Below are positions 34,377-46,256 of a stretch of DNA of 64,000 bases, in pieces. Position 1 is the first letter of the stretch, and each line of letters begins with the position of its first letter. Source of the stretch: Leptodactylus fallax (Eukaryota > Chordata > Amphibia > Anura > Leptodactylidae); contig CAMRHE010000206.1 of assembly GCA_947044405.1 (NCBI GenBank), positions 2,976,001 through 3,040,000 of the forward strand, read 5' to 3'. The notes under the pieces are model-generated. The model saw only the letters and a list, made by a program, of their open reading frames with translations, was not told where the DNA came from and did not search any database. The translations under genes and the position numbers were made by a program.

Positions 34377-34851
34377 GTAAGTAGTTTACATGTTCCATAC
34401 AATGTAATGTGCATAATAATAGCTTACAATCGTAGTTGTTTTCTGAATATTAACTGTATATATGGATCCATAGAAGTATATAGTATATGGACTGATTAAT
34501 TCCTATAGCCCCACGTGCACGTCGGTAGTTTATATGGATTAGTGTCATGGTCATAATATCGGCACCCCCTGGGCCTCTGCTTATTATAATCCACTTATAG
34601 TAAAAATACTTTAGTTTCAGAACTATCAAGTTCTATCCAAAATGAAACTGGCAGGTGAAACTTTGTGAATATTCACGAAAACGAATCTCACGAGGTTCAC
34701 CCATCTCTTAGTTGCAAACTTTGCTATTTAGGATGGTATTAGCTGTAGTAACAGAGTGGCTGCAAATAGCTTTATAGTATACATTAATATTAATATTAAT
34801 CAAATATTCTATAGGCACAGAAGTAGCCAGAGTACAGAGAAAACAGGAGCC

Positions 34852-34863
34852 ATGCCATTAAAG
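34852..34863 (+). CDS. PLAAT/HRASLS-family gene, coding exon 1 (start codon)
   Basis: ATG CCA TTA AAG followed by a perfect GTAAGT donor. Four codons end in phase 0 and join GGT CCT TAT at 39746. This places His at residue 23 and His at residue 35, exactly as in human PLAAT3, which is strong support for this tiny exon. The exon with its 5' UTR part begins at about 34815 or 34821. A Tc1-like transposon starts only 60 bp beyond the donor. Confidence 0.75.
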
Positions 34864-34922
34864 GTAAGTCGATGGAAGCTTTTCTGCAGTATTTATCTAC
34901 AGTATTTTCCACAGCTTCTATA

Positions 34923-36526
34923 CAGTGGGGAAAAAAAGTATTTAGTCAGCCACCAATTGTGCAAGTTCTCCCACTTAAAAAGATGAGGCCGGCCTGTAAT
35001 TGTCATCATAGGTAGACCTCAACTATGAGAGACGAAATGAGAAAACAAATCCAGAAAATCACATTGTCTGATTTTTTAAGAATTTAATTGCAAATTATGG
35101 TGGAAAATAAGTATTTGGTCACCTACAAACAAGCAAGATTTCTGGCTCTCACAGACCTGTAACTTCTTCTTTAAGAGGCTCCTCTGTCCTCCACTCATTA
35201 CCTGTAGTAATGGCTCCTGTTTGACATTGTTATCAGTATAAAAGACACCTGTGCACAACCTCAAACAGTCACACTCCAAACTCCACTATGGTGAAGACCA
35301 TAGAGCTGTGGAAGGACACCAGAAACAAAATTGTAGACCTGCACCAGGCTGGGAAGACTGAATCTGCAATAGGCAAGCAGCTTGGTGTGAAGAAATCAAC
35401 TGTGGGAGCAATAATTAGAAAATGGAAGACATACAAGACCACTGATAATCTCCCTCGATCAGGGGTTCCACACAAGATCTCACCCCATGGGGTCAAAATG
35501 ATCACAAGAACGGTGAGCAAAAATCCCAGAACCACACGGGGGGACCTAGTGAATGACCTGCAGAAAGCTGGGACTAATGTAACAAAGGCTACCATCAGTA
35601 ACACACTATGCCGCCAGGGACTCAGATCCTGCAGTGCCAGACGTGTCCCCCTGCTTAAGCCAGTACATATCCGGGCCCGTCTGAAGTTTGCTAGAGAGCA
35701 TTTGGATGTTCCAGAAGAGTATTGGGAGAATGTCATATGGTCAGATGAAACCAAAGTAGAACTGTTTGGTAGAAACACAACTCGTCATGTTTGGAGGAGA
35801 GTGAATGCTGAGTTGCATCCAAAGAGCACCATACATACTGTGAAGCATGGGGGTGGCAACATCATGCTTTGGGGCTGTTTCTCTGCAAAGGGACCAGGAC
35901 GACTGATCCGTGTACATGAAAGAATGAATGGGGCCATGTATCGTGAGATTTTGAGTGCAAACCTCCTTCCATCAGCAAGGGCATTGAAGATGAAACGTGG
36001 CTGGGTCTTTCAGCATGACAATGATCCCAAGCACACCGCCAGGGCAACGAAGGAGTGGCTTCGTAAGAAGCATTTCAAGGTCCTGGAGTGGCCTAGCCAG
36101 TCTCCAGATCTCAACCCCATAGAAAACTTTTGGAGGGAGTTGAAAGTCCGTGTTGCCCAGCGACAGCCCCAAAACATCACTGCTCTAGAGGAGATCTGCA
36201 TGGAGGAATGGGCCAACATACCAGCAACAGTGTGTGCCAACCTTGTGAAGACTTACAGAAAGCGTTTGACCTCTGTCATTGCCAACAAAGGATATATAAC
36301 AAAGTACTGAGATGAACTTTTATTATTGACCAAATACTTATTTTCCACCATAATTTGCAAATAAATTCTTTAAAAATCAGACAATGTGATTTTCTGGATA
36401 TGTTTTTTCATTTTGTCTCTCATAGTTGAGGTCTACCTATGATGACAATTACAGGCCGGCCTCATCTTTTTAAGTGGGAAAACTTGCGCAGTTGGTGGCT
36501 GACTAAATACTTTTTTTTCCCGACTG
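34923..36526 (+). mobile_element. Intact Tc1-like transposon, 1.6 kb
   Basis: The left end cagtggggaaaaaaagtatt and the inverted right end cagtcgggaaaaaaaagtat are flanked by TA (34921-34922 and 36527-36528). The long inverted terminal region continues with 'tagtcagccaccaa' and 'cttttt/aaaaagatgaggccggcctgtaat', and has internal repeats near 35100 and 36350 ('tggtggaaaataagtatttggtca'), the IR/DR layout of Tc1-like elements. It carries a complete transposase gene and sits in the first coding intron of PLAAT, same strand. Confidence 0.97.
35288..36310 (+). CDS. Tc1-like transposase, apparently intact (340 aa)
   Basis: Binds the terminal repeats in the nucleus and catalyses cut-and-paste transposition into TA. 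The 340-aa length equals that of the Sleeping Beauty transposase family. The N-terminal third is helix-turn-helix DNA-binding sequence ([20 protein letters not shown]). The catalytic triad is complete: Asp153 ([10 protein letters not shown]), Asp244 (HDNDPKHTA) and Glu279 (NPIENFW), with the 34-residue D-E spacing of Tc1 transposases. The glycine-rich [12 protein letters not shown] box is present. No stops or frameshifts. The frame ends at TKY. An uninterrupted gene in a family that usually decays suggests recent arrival. Activity is inference. Confidence 0.95.
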   Translation: MVKTIELWKDTRNKIVDLHQAGKTESAIGKQLGVKKSTVGAIIRKWKTYKTTDNLPRSGVPHKISPHGVKMITRTVSKNPRTTRGDLVNDLQKAGTNVTKATISNTLCRQGLRSCSARRVPLLKPVHIRARLKFAREHLDVPEEYWENVIWSDETKVELFGRNTTRHVWRRVNAELHPKSTIHTVKHGGGNIMLWGCFSAKGPGRLIRVHERMNGAMYREILSANLLPSARALKMKRGWVFQHDNDPKHTARATKEWLRKKHFKVLEWPSQSPDLNPIENFWRELKVRVAQRQPQNITALEEICMEEWANIPATVCANLVKTYRKRLTSVIANKGYITKY

Positions 36527-36950
36527 TATAATGATTATATAGTAATATGACAAGTATCATTTTTCATGACATTTTGTTTTACTAATAGCCTGACAAGTAA
36601 ACTACAATAAAACACAGTAATCTACAATATAGGAAAATGATGATGTCACTAACTAGAAAACTATATTCAAGCATTCAGGAGTGGACACTGACGGCAAGGG
36701 TCTCTGGACAATATGTATATTGGGGCCCCTGCTCAATGATGTCCCTCAAGCATATACACAAGCATTTATAAAATATGCACATACACAGTAAACATATTAC
36801 ACATGCATTTACACTTTATGCACAGCATACATATACACATTACAAACATATAAACATTATGCAGGCATATACACATTACAAATCCATATATACATTGGGG
36901 GGAATTTATTAAACTATCTACACCAGTTTTCTGGTGTAGATGGGTTTTAA
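36527..36950. other. PLAAT intron, no specific feature
   Basis: 'acatatacacattac' phrases recur at 36760-36895 (simple-sequence character). Nothing else is supported. Confidence 0.4.
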
Positions 36951-37959
36951 CAGGCTCGGACTGGCCTACCAGGGTGCTTTTTTTAATAGGCAGTGGGAGT
37001 CCGATTCCGGGTCCTGTCCCACTGTCCCTGCAGCAGGAGGTATGTCCTGGCCTCAACTTATCTGCCTGCCCCTTCACTATTCCCCCCATACAGTGGCCAT
37101 TTCACTGGTCCCCCATAATTTATGGGGACCAGTGATGATGCCATTATACTGTGTGGGGGCAGTGATGTGGGCTAATATATTGTGGGAGGGACATTATAGT
37201 GTGTGGATCATTGGGGGGAATATTAAAGGGGTTGTCAGGGCTTAATTTTCTTTGGTCTATCCTCAGGATAGGACATAAATACCTGATTGTGGGGGTGGGG
37301 GCAACAAATGGCTCCTATACGGAGTCGCTTCCGGCACCCGTCCTGTACATAAAATGCAGAAAGCTCCATCCACTGTATATCTTCACTGCATCTAAGCATT
37401 TATTGAAGTCAGTGGGAGCTTAGCTGCAGTGAAGGCGTCTAGCCGCTATAAAATGGAGCTTTCTTCTGGAAGAAGTTCAGCTAATGGGGCCAGGTGTCAG
37501 CACCTACCAATTGGGTATTTATGGCCTATCCTGACAGGTGAATATGCTTTTTATTTTTTATTTTACACCTCCCGCCTGCCACATTGCTCCAATTCCTGGA
37601 CAACCTTTTTAAAGGGTTTATCCACCTTTCTAAAACTGATGGCCTGTCCTTAGTATAGGCCATCAATATTACATTTGCTGGGGTCCAGCAGCCTGGGCCT
37701 CTGCAGATCAGCTTTTCCAGGACAGTGCAGCTACCAGCAATGTTAACAATTCAATGTACCATGCAGCTCGCTTGCCATATAGGGTATAGTGGTGGGTTTA
37801 GGTAGTGCAGTGGTGCACATAGTATGGCGGGAAAAGCAGCATTAGATTGTTATTACCTCTAGCCGCCCTGTCTCACTACAGCTAAACTGCAGGGGTCCTG
37901 GCAGTGGGCCCCTAGAAACAATTCCACTGGTGGGCCCTAGACATCCAAGTCCGACACTG
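36951..37959. mobile_element. hAT-like non-autonomous element with degenerate target duplication
   Basis: The left end is caggctcggactggccta and the inverted right end is cagtgtcggacttggatg. The flanks ggttttaa (36943-36950) and agtgttaa (37960-37967) match at 6 of 8 positions. The interior has array-like 'attatactgtgtggggg' and an 'aaggggttgtcaggg' MITE-like part. No transposase. Confidence 0.6.
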
Positions 37960-38289
37960 AGTGTTAATGCCCTTTCAAAGCTCTTTCTTGTGCAAAAGAG
38001 GCGTGATATCAATCGTTCTGCTCCTCGCTCACTACATTTTATGAAAGCAGGAGCAAGGCGTAGACTTGATTTGGCCATGGTGGGGACGCATTGCATAATA
38101 AATATATTCAGGTCACTGATAAGTGGTAAGTTGCACAGGAAATCTATGCAAGTTCCTGACTGGTGTAGATTTTCATTTCTCTATTCTCTTTCCCATACCC
38201 TTTCTTTTATTTCCTATGTTAATAAATTAATTAAACAAGTTAATTAACAAGATAATTAAAAATGTCTTTACAGATTAATTAAAACAGTC

Positions 38290-38322
38290 TTAAAAAAACA
38301 ACAACAACAACAACAACAACAG
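38290..38322 (+). repeat. (CAA)n microsatellite
   Basis: About nine CAA repeats following an A run, in a PLAAT intron. Confidence 0.9.
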
Positions 38323-38539
38323 AGCCCCTTAAAAAGGTTTTCCCATGAAAATATAAATTTTAAACTTATAGACAAATAAAATTTAAAGGCGCCTGGCTGC
38401 TAATCAACGAACTGAGCTTCTGCTTCCGGCCCTGTATTGTGTACTGGACGGGCACCGGATGTAATTCTGTACAGATGATTGGCTGAAGGGCTGGGTGTTG
38501 GCCTCCTATTGATAAAGCCTGGGCCCCTTAGCAAACTTT

Positions 38540-39032
38540 TGACTTGGGTCAACACACAAAATAGCGCCCCGTTTCCTGGCCCCCACATGGTATAATGTCC
38601 CAAAGTGGCCTGCAGACAGTATAATATCCCATAGTGGCCCCTCCACACAGAATAATGGCCCATAGCGGCCCCTCCTAACAGTATAATGTTCAACAGCAGC
38701 CCCTCCAAATACTATAATATCCCACAGCAGCCCCTCCACACAGTATAATGTTCCACAGCGGTCCCTCCGCACAGTATAGAGGCCCCTCCATGCAGTATAA
38801 TGTCCCATAGCGGCCCCTCCACACAGTATAATGTCCTATAGCGGGCCCCTCCACATAATATAATGTCCCATAACGGCCCATTCAAACAGTACAATGTCCC
38901 ATAGCAGCCCCTCCACACAATATAATGTCCCATAGACGTCCCTCCACACAGTTTAATGTCCCATAGCAGCCCCTGCATATAGTATAATGTTCCATAGCGG
39001 CCCCTCCACACAGTATAATGTCTCATAGTGGC
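38540..39032 (-). repeat. Tandem array, about 34-bp 'cacagtataatgtcccatagcggcccctc' units
   Basis: About 14 units of the same motif family as the arrays at 10540-11995. Long minus-strand frames of 60-104 aa here are artefacts of the repeat. Confidence 0.9.
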
Positions 39033-39119
39033 CTCTACGGTGTTAGTTATAGATATTGCAGAAATTTCAGGTTCAGCAGAACCTGAAATTTTTGGGGTTC
39101 ACCACCCACAAACTATTAT

Positions 39120-39350
39120 TATAATCTAAGGTCTATATATATATTTTTTTCCTTTTTTTTTTGCATTTATTAGACCCCCTAGGGGTCTTGAACCCCAGGG
39201 GTCTAATCACTAATGCAATGCATTACAATGCTAATGCATTGCAAAATATCGGCATTTGTATGACAGGCTGCATAAAGCAGCCTACCGTACAAATGAATGG
39301 CAGACAAACCTGGGAGACTTCAATAGGCTCCCGGCTGTCATGTCACTAAC
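39120..39350. repeat. Fragment of the TTAA-flanked family
   Basis: 'gcatttattagacccc', 'aatgcattgcaaaatatcgg' and 'aatggcagacaa' match, in inverse orientation, 23.9-24.1 kb and 58.97-59.05 kb. Confidence 0.6.
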
Positions 39351-39745
39351 ATTCTGCAATAAGGGATTCAAATTAGGTGTAATCTATATTCAAGACTCAG
39401 GTATTTTGCTACAAATTTGTTCATGGAAATTTGATCAAAAGAAGACCAAGAGATGATGAATGCTGCTGCATTTCCTCTGTCTCCAATTATTTCGGCGGTG
39501 AGGTCGTGTGGAGCATTAGAGGGGAGACATTTGATTTTTTTTATGTTTCTTTTGTTTGCTATCTTAAATAAAGAGGATTTGCTTTTGGATAACTAACCCT
39601 AGACTAATCTATTTACCCTGGAGAACAAAGGCCATAGCGGTGCCTAAAAAGGGGGCACAGTAAAATTGGGTCCACATTTCTTTGCACATACCTTTCCTAT
39701 TTTTAAATACTGAATAATATACTGTACACTGTTATTGGTTTTAAG

Positions 39746-39845
39746 GGTCCTTATCCGGAGCCAGGCGATTTACTAGAGTTTCATCGCGGTATTTTCCAGC
39801 ACTGGGGAGTGTATGTTGGAGGAGGGAAAGTTGTCCATTTAACAA
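39746..39845 (+). CDS. PLAAT/HRASLS-family coding exon 2: both catalytic His residues
   Basis: After a 'ggttttaag' acceptor, phase 0. It encodes the start of the LRAT/NlpC-P60-like domain: PEPGDLLEFHRG, then QHWGVYVGGG and KVVHL. His23 (in QHW) is the general base and His35 (in VVH) the second catalytic His of PLAAT enzymes, which act on the ester bonds of glycerophospholipids as phospholipase A1/A2 and as acyltransferases, typically on membranes in the cytosol. The exon ends one base into a Thr codon before a GTAAGATA donor, and the base is completed at 45303. All family-critical residues are present. Confidence 0.93.
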
Positions 39846-41009
39846 GTAAGATAATAAAATAACCATTCACAGAATTACAGCCAAACACCATAAATATATA
39901 CTAACTCCATTATACTGAGAGCTGTGATCTATATACTATACCGCTATTTATTTATTTATTTATTTAGTGAAGTAGTTTATAAATCACATTGTAGACTATA
40001 ATCCTGTTGTGGCAAATGTTAAAACAATTGGTCTCACGAATACATTAAAGCACTTAATTAGAAGTGAAGTTACAGTAAAATGACATTTTAAGACAATGGA
40101 ATTAAAAGAAATTATGAAATAAATGAAAAAGGGATACATCCCTGAAGATTTGCTTTAAAGGAGAAATGAAATCTAACTCTAGCCCAAAAACAGGAGTTCT
40201 TAAAGGGTACAACCATCTTGGCAAATCACTGCCGAGATGGATATAACTGCTAGGAGATCCTAAGCGCCAGGGTGAGACTTATGTGTAACTGGGAGCTACA
40301 GTGTAGCTAAATGTGCTACAATATTTGCATGGCTCCCACTCACCTCTATGGGTACAGAAACAATGTAGAGAAGCACTGGTCAGCTGTTCCCATAAATCCT
40401 GCCCTGGGTCCCATGTTGGCAGTAATTTGTGAGATGGGAATAACCCATTAAGCCACAATTCTGGCAACTTCCCCAACATCTCCTTACAACACACGTAACT
40501 CTCATATAGGAATTTGCACATCTGCTAATATGGTGCACAGTCATAGAAAGGTTTACATTGTCTAAGGCCTGTCTTCCATCAAGGCCTTGTTATCTTAAAT
40601 CTGTACCCTTCTTAGGCTAGAATGTTGTAAATAGCAATGACAGTCAGAACCACTCCATGGACCGTGGCTTCCATCGAAATGTAGCCTGTCCCTCCAATGT
40701 TCTTTAACATTTGATTCAGAGATGACTTGTCGACATGTAACATGTGACCACGGAAGACAACCACTGGCTACAGTGGGTCCATACTCCAGCGAGAGATTGA
40801 CTGCAGGGGTCACATGTTCTGTGTCTATACAAAGCTGGAACAGGAAATAGAGAATGTCAGCATCAGGACCAGAGTATTGGTGATCCACGAGATGGTTATT
40901 TTAGAATATTCTAGGTGTTTTTTTTTTTTTTACTTTAAATAATTTTCCCAATCTAGAAAACACTCTAATTTATCTATTCTTACTTTTACACCACATAAAA
41001 AAACATTAT
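39846..41009. other. PLAAT intron 2, left part
   Basis: Contains a short (TTTA)n tract at 39950-39968 and moderately AT-rich DNA. 40600-40900 may be an aged repeat ('ccatggaccgtggcttccat'). No exon is recognised. Confidence 0.4.
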
Positions 41010-41014
41010 TTTGC

Positions 41015-41632
41015 TGTAATGTCTTTGCCCGTTCGTGCCTCTGCACCATCATCTGGTCGCATGCTGCGGCGCAGGAGGCGTGTCCATTTGTAATCTTCTG
41101 CTCCTGTTTTAGCACTGCTGAATACATTGCGGTGTGTCAGTCTAGCCAGTGCTTGAGCTCCTCTGGTTACTAAGGAGTTAACACTAGTAGCTCTTTGATT
41201 GACATCTTCACTTGCCAGTCAAGCTTGGGGCGGGTTCTTGTTACCCTCCAGCCCTAACTTGGTTGCTTGCTATTGCTTCTCTGAGCATGCTAGCTAGTTA
41301 GTTTTTGCTGTTTATTTACATTTCTGACCTTGGCTTTTCCCTTTGACTATTCTTCCGGTTCCGATTCTGTACTTTTCTGCTCAATTGGTTCTGACCCTTG
41401 GCTCTCTTGATTACCTGTGTCTGTTTGTTTGTCTTTTATGCATTTTGTGTATACACTTGTATTATAGGAAGGGACTGTCACCCAGTTGTCCTCTACCGGC
41501 TAGGGTAGTTCAGGCAAGTAGGTAGGGACTGGGGCTGGGTTGAGCACTAGGACTCACTGTCTCTGTCATTCCCTTCCTCCTAGGTTTCAGCAGCAGCAAC
41601 TGGGGAATTGCTTAACTGGCAATTCCCTAACA
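41015..41632 (+). repeat. Solo LTR with 5-bp target duplication
   Basis: Starts TGTAATGTC and ends CCCTAACA (TG...CA). It is flanked by tttgc at 41010-41014 and 41633-41637. A related solo copy is at 46257-47348. Shared landmarks are 'gcggcgcaggaggc.tgtcca', 'agttaac', 'gattgacatctt', 'agcatgctag', 'cagttgtcc' and 'ggaattgcttaactggcaatt'. No internal retroviral sequence remains, consistent with LTR-LTR recombination. Which strand is the transcribed one is not established. Confidence 0.85.
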
Positions 41633-41769
41633 TTTGCCTTATCATCTGTAGCTCATCTATAGTTGACTGTAGAGCCAACGAACTATACAGAATCTGTCAT
41701 AACTCTTTCGCTTTGGTCACTGCTTTCTTACATCTCACCATTTCTGGAGTCTACAAATATGTTCTTATT

Positions 41770-42775
41770 TACCATTCCTTTTGACTGGACATGATATCTG
41801 TGGAACAGAGGAAGATGCCAGCAAAACTGAAAGAGCACTGAATTCAGCGCACAAACAGCTTTGTAAAGGTATATAACATGCCCTGTCTTGGAGGACGTAA
41901 AAGGTCCCCTTTTAAGGTCCCGCCACAGTATTTCAGCTATTCTGTTGTAGATTTGCTGGTGTGCTTGGGATCATTGTCCTGTTGTATGACTGTTGTTTCG
42001 GCCAAGCTTTAGCTGTTGGATAAATTTCATCACAGTTGACTCTTTGGTATACAAAGGAGTTCATGGTCAACTCAATTACAGCAAGGTGCCCAGGTTCTGT
42101 GGCTACAAAACAAGTCATCAACTTTCCACCACTGTGCTTGACAATTGGTATGTGGTATTTGTTCTGATATACCAAATGTGATGCTGTGCATTATAACAAA
42201 ATATCTCTCATCTCTCCTAAGTACATTGTTCTAAAAGTCTTGTGGTTTGATTAGATGCAACTTTGCAAGCTTAAGTCGAGCTGCCATGATCTTTTTAGAA
42301 AGAGGCGGTTTTCTCCTGCTGCCCCTTCTACACAAGCAATAGTTGTTCAATCTTTCTCTGATTGTACTGTCATGAGCTTGAACACGTAACATGTTAAAAG
42401 AGGCCTTGCAGAGTCATAAATGTAGCTCTTGGGTGTTTTTGCAATTTTCCTGGGCATTCCATGGTGTGACTTTGGGTTGAATTTACTCTCACTCCTGGGA
42501 AAAATGTCAACTTTCTAGAATGTCTTTCACTAATCCTTCAGTGGTGTAGAATGATGGACTTCAATTTTTTTTGGAATGGTCTTATAACCCTTCCTAGATT
42601 GACAAGCACCAATAATTGCTCCTCTAAGATGTTTTTCCTCCTTAGCATTGTGTTAACACATGCCTGAATGCTCCAGATCAACAAACTGCCGAATCTTCTG
42701 CTTTTCTAGAGGTGGTCACACTTGCTGATGCTCAATTCATCAACAACATTTGACTAGCAGCACCTCGCTTACTTA
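41770..42775 (-). mobile_element. Degenerate DNA-transposon remnant (Tc1-like appearance)
   Basis: 'gtagatttgctggtgtgctt', 'gggatcattgtcctgttgta' and 'accactgtgcttgacaattgg' are phrases of decayed vertebrate Tc1/mariner-type transposase genes read on the opposite strand. No continuous frame survives and no ends were found, so the class is tentative. Confidence 0.45.
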
Positions 42776-43560
42776 AAGGGGTTATCCAGCTTCCAAAAAT
42801 TACCCTTTGAGGGTGTATATAACAAGATAAATCTTCTCAAATCTTTTCTCAAATCTGTATCTTTTAAGTTTTCTCTAAAATAACCCCACAGTCAAATGCA
42901 CATGAGGCATCTAGTCTGAAAATTGTTCAATTCTCATTTCCAATCTTGAACCTTGGATATGTGGGAAAACCTACATATGTTCTGTCCTGTAGATCACCCA
43001 GGTATAAAGCCTGCATGATCCAAATTCTGCCAACTCCAATATTACCCCTGATTTCCAAACAACTTAATATCAAAGTTTATGGGTCTATATGACTAAATGT
43101 CCTTCAAAGGGCATCAACACCTGACAACTTTAAATATCCCTCACACTATCTTTCCCTCGCATTGTCTTGTATATCTTCTCCAGTGCGATGTGTGCTTCCC
43201 TTTTTAGTCACGCTTTTCTGTGAAAGAGATTTTCTATTAAAGTTCCTAATGCCAGTATCATCTAATTCTTCCTAAATCCTAGGAACTAGTTTCCATCAGA
43301 ATCAATATTCTGAATAATACAGTAAATTTTTTTGTATACTTCTTGTTAACTTTATTAGCTAGCTTCCTCTACTAAATTATTATTTATGCACCTAAACTGA
43401 ATATTACTTGCCCTCGCTGTCATAAATCTCTGGTATGCCTTGTGCTTCTCTGCCAGTGTTTTTTTCACAGAGGAGTCCTACATGGTTATTTGCTCTGCCA
43501 TAGATATCCTCGTCTCCCACCTCTTATCATTCTCTTGTCTTATTTTTTTCATCTCTACTT

Positions 43561-43836
43561 ATTTCATGGTGGCTCAGTGGTTAGCACTGCAGCCTTGCAG
43601 CGCTGGAGTCCTGGGTTTGAATCCTGCCAAGGACAACATCTGCAAGGAGTTTGTATGTTCTCCCTGTGCTTGCATGGGTTTCCTCCAGGTACTCAAGTTT
43701 CCTCTCACACTCCAAAGACATACTGACAGGGAATATAGATTGTGAGCCCTATATGGGACAGTGACTGACAATGTCTGTAAAGCGCTGCAGAATATGATGG
43801 TGCTATATAAGTAACCATAATAAATAAATAATTTCC
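43561..43836 (+). repeat. tRNA-derived SINE with L2-like tail
   Basis: The head has a tRNA-like A box (tggctcagtggttagcac) and B box (gggtttgaatcc). The middle is the conserved 'ggagtttgtatgttctccct' segment found in vertebrate tRNA SINEs. The tail (gtaaagcgctgcagaatatg, gctatataagtaa, then (ataaata)n) resembles an L2/CR1-type LINE 3' end. A truncated relative is at 53865-53975. Confidence 0.88.
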
Positions 43837-43898
43837 CCTCAAAAATGACTTTCCAGAATCCCAGACGATCAACTGACCCTATATTGATATTGAAGAAA

Positions 43899-44125
43899 TT
43901 CCTTAAAGGGGTTATCCATATTCTGAAATTAATGGCCTATCCTTAGGATACACAGATCTCTGGTACTGCTCACCTGCTATACACGATGCAGTACCTACAC
44001 TCACTGCTACAGTTGGTATATACAATACCTCTGTACCAGAGATCTACGGAGGCCCTGGGTGTTGGACCCACGGAGATCCTAAGAATAAGCCATCAATTTG
44101 GGAAAGTGGACAACTCCTTTAAGAC
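43899..44125. repeat. Foldback MITE 'cttaaaggggttatcca'
   Basis: The left end is cttaaaggggttatccatat and the inverted right end is cttaaaggagttgtccactt. The arms continue 'aattaatggcctatccttag' and its complement. A half copy starts at 42773. Confidence 0.8.
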
Positions 44126-44740
44126 CAGGGCCACATTTTGCATTAATACATTATCTTTTGACATTGTGGAAATGAAGGAAAAAACGCTTCATTTTACAGT
44201 CACAGGAATCTGAATAAAGATTGTATTTAATCTCAATTCTACATTGCGGGGAAAAAAGTGAAGAAGAAGCAGCATTCTCAAAAGTCTGTGCATTTTTGAA
44301 AAACACAGCATGTTAATTTTACCTGCTAAAAAACTACATTTTGCCTATACAATTATTTGGAGGAAACAAAATGCAAAATAAAACAAAAAAATTTGCAGAG
44401 TTTTAAAGATTCTCACTAACCATCTTAGTGGTGACAGTCTTTTGTCTTGGTCATTTGTCAGAAACCTTCTCATGTATGGCCTCATTCACTGTCTCTGCTT
44501 CTTTCTGTGTTGCTACAAGTATACAATGTTTGCAATATTTGCACTTCAGTGTAGAAGGAGGTGAGGGATGCCATGAGAAACAGCACTACTCCACTTTCCC
44601 TATACCTAAGGTCATCAGTCTATGAAGCACACCTCTATTTATGGTCCTCAACAAAATCTGCATCTAGCCTCCAACATCTGAGCCCAATGTCTGGATGAGC
44701 ATGCCTCTGGAGATTGGCATACTGTAGCCCCTATCCTGGT
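44126..44740. other. PLAAT intron, nothing recognised
   Basis: No repeat end or exon that I can support. Confidence 0.35.
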
Positions 44741-44936
44741 TCACTGTCAGACTGGCCAAAAAGAGTATCAGAGGATTCTCCGATGGGCCCAGGTTCTAAC
44801 ACAATAATGATCCAACAGAAGACAACCAAATTTGAAGGGTACTATGGTCTGTTTCCAAGGGGTTGTTGGAGAGTGGACCCCTAGAATCATTTTATCTGGT
44901 GGATTTAAGAAATCTCAGTCCAACACTGTCATGGTT
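44741..44936. repeat. Short hAT-like MITE with 'cactgtcagactgg' end
   Basis: The left end is cactgtcagactggccaaa and the inverted right end is cagtgttggactgagatt. It belongs to the 'cagtgtcggactgg' family seen at 27686 and 37959. Confidence 0.5.
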
Positions 44937-45302
44937 CCAAGCTTAACCTTCAACAGGTCAGGAGAAGGAGGGCACACTGCATGTAGCGCAGTCATACCTG
45001 TGCCATCACATGACCACCTATTAGTCTTGTTTCCCAATAGATGTAAGTTTGTGAAGAAAGTGTTACAACTAGTATAAAAAAATAGTTGTTTTTTTAATGA
45101 AAAATACATGTAATTGCCCCATTAAATCCATTAAAAATGAATAAATGTCTGCACACAAAATATAGGATATCTTTATTCAGCAAGGCTAACTTTCACTTTA
45201 GCAAATGTTCCAAGTTTTAAGATCAAAAATATAATATATTTGAAGATAAACCTAATGCTCAAATACAATCCATTAACTAATTACTTTCTACTTCTCAAAT
45301 AG

Positions 45303-45580
45303 CTGGTTCTGGTTTGTCCAGTTCATCCAGTTTGTCCAGTTCATCTCTGTCATTTGGAGGTATAGCTTTGGTGAAAGAAGAGTCATTAGAAAAAGTCGCT
45401 GGTAGAGATACTTATCGAGTAAATAACAAGTATGACAAAAAAAGAAATCCTCGTCCAGCAGATCAAATTGTAAGGGCAGCACGAGAAGAAGTGGGGAAAA
45501 CGAAAAAGTATGCCGTCACCACTGCCAACTGTGAACATTTTGTTACCGAACTAAGATATGGTAGCAGCTACTCTGATCAG
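45303..45580 (+). CDS. PLAAT/HRASLS-family coding exon 3: catalytic Cys
   Basis: The largest coding exon. It starts after a 'cttctcaaatag' acceptor, completes the split Thr codon and ends at CAG before GTAATT, phase 0. It encodes a Ser-rich loop (residues about 40-54, LSSSSSLSSSSLS), then the conserved ALVKEE, VAGRDTYRVNNKYD and the catalytic NCEHFV motif with Cys114, followed by ELRYG. Cys114 is the acyl-enzyme nucleophile (Cys113 in human PLAAT3). The Ser-rich loop is encoded by tandem ttgtccagttcatc repeats and takes the place of the Ala/Gly-rich loop of mammalian paralogues without changing its length much. Confidence 0.95.
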
Positions 45581-46256
45581 GTAATTTATGGGTTTAGTAG
45601 TTTACATCAGTATAAGGTTCATGGAATATACAAGGGGGGATGCACTAATAGCAAAGAAAAAATGTTTTTTTAGCTCACTCTTTCCATTGCATAAGTTTAT
45701 GAACACTAGTTAGTAACTGTCAATTTTTTGAGGGACATGTTTTCAGTAGTATATACTGTATGTCTTTTCTGTTCTTGTAGATCTCTACTTTCTTTCTTTC
45801 TTAGTTTGTATGTTTTCTCACATTTAAACAGTAACTTAATTCTGAAGTTTCCAAGTGATGGAGACTAGGTATTTCAAATTTACCTCCCTTTTTTATCATG
45901 TGACTTGGTTTTATCATGTGACATGCTTGATCTTCTATCACGTGTTTTCAGTCACATGGTCTGGTTTCCTGTATTGCCTTCAGAACCATTTTGGATTACA
46001 GGAAGCGGCGGTATCGTTAGAGATGAAACCGGAAATGCATATACTCTCTGTGTAAGTTTATATGAAAGGTTTTTCTTTATTATAAGTACATTCTTTCTCT
46101 TTTTTTTTTCTGTTTCATATCTTCTTTTTACAGTTTTTTTCTTTGATATATGTTGTTTGCATTTTTTTGGTTTGTGTATCCTGTTGTAAATGTGATATAT
46201 AGGTTTTTCTTGTGGGTGGTGTGTTATTGGAACATTTTGGTCTATTGTATAGGTTC

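Noticed and set aside
35269..35778. 169-aa minus-strand frame
   Set aside because: Antisense shadow of the intact Tc1 transposase.
36951..37959. Idea that 27686 and 37959 are the two ends of one 10-kb element
   Set aside because: The flanking 8-mers do not match, while 36950/37960 flanks match 6 of 8. The right end is better paired with 36951.
43561..43640. Possible functional tRNA gene
   Set aside because: A and B boxes are present but no cloverleaf with a proper anticodon arm could be drawn, and the sequence continues into a SINE body and L2-like tail.
45855..46189. Extra PLAAT exon between 45580 and 49245
   Set aside because: The protein is complete and in phase without it. These frames are hydrophobic low-complexity reads of T-rich intron DNA.
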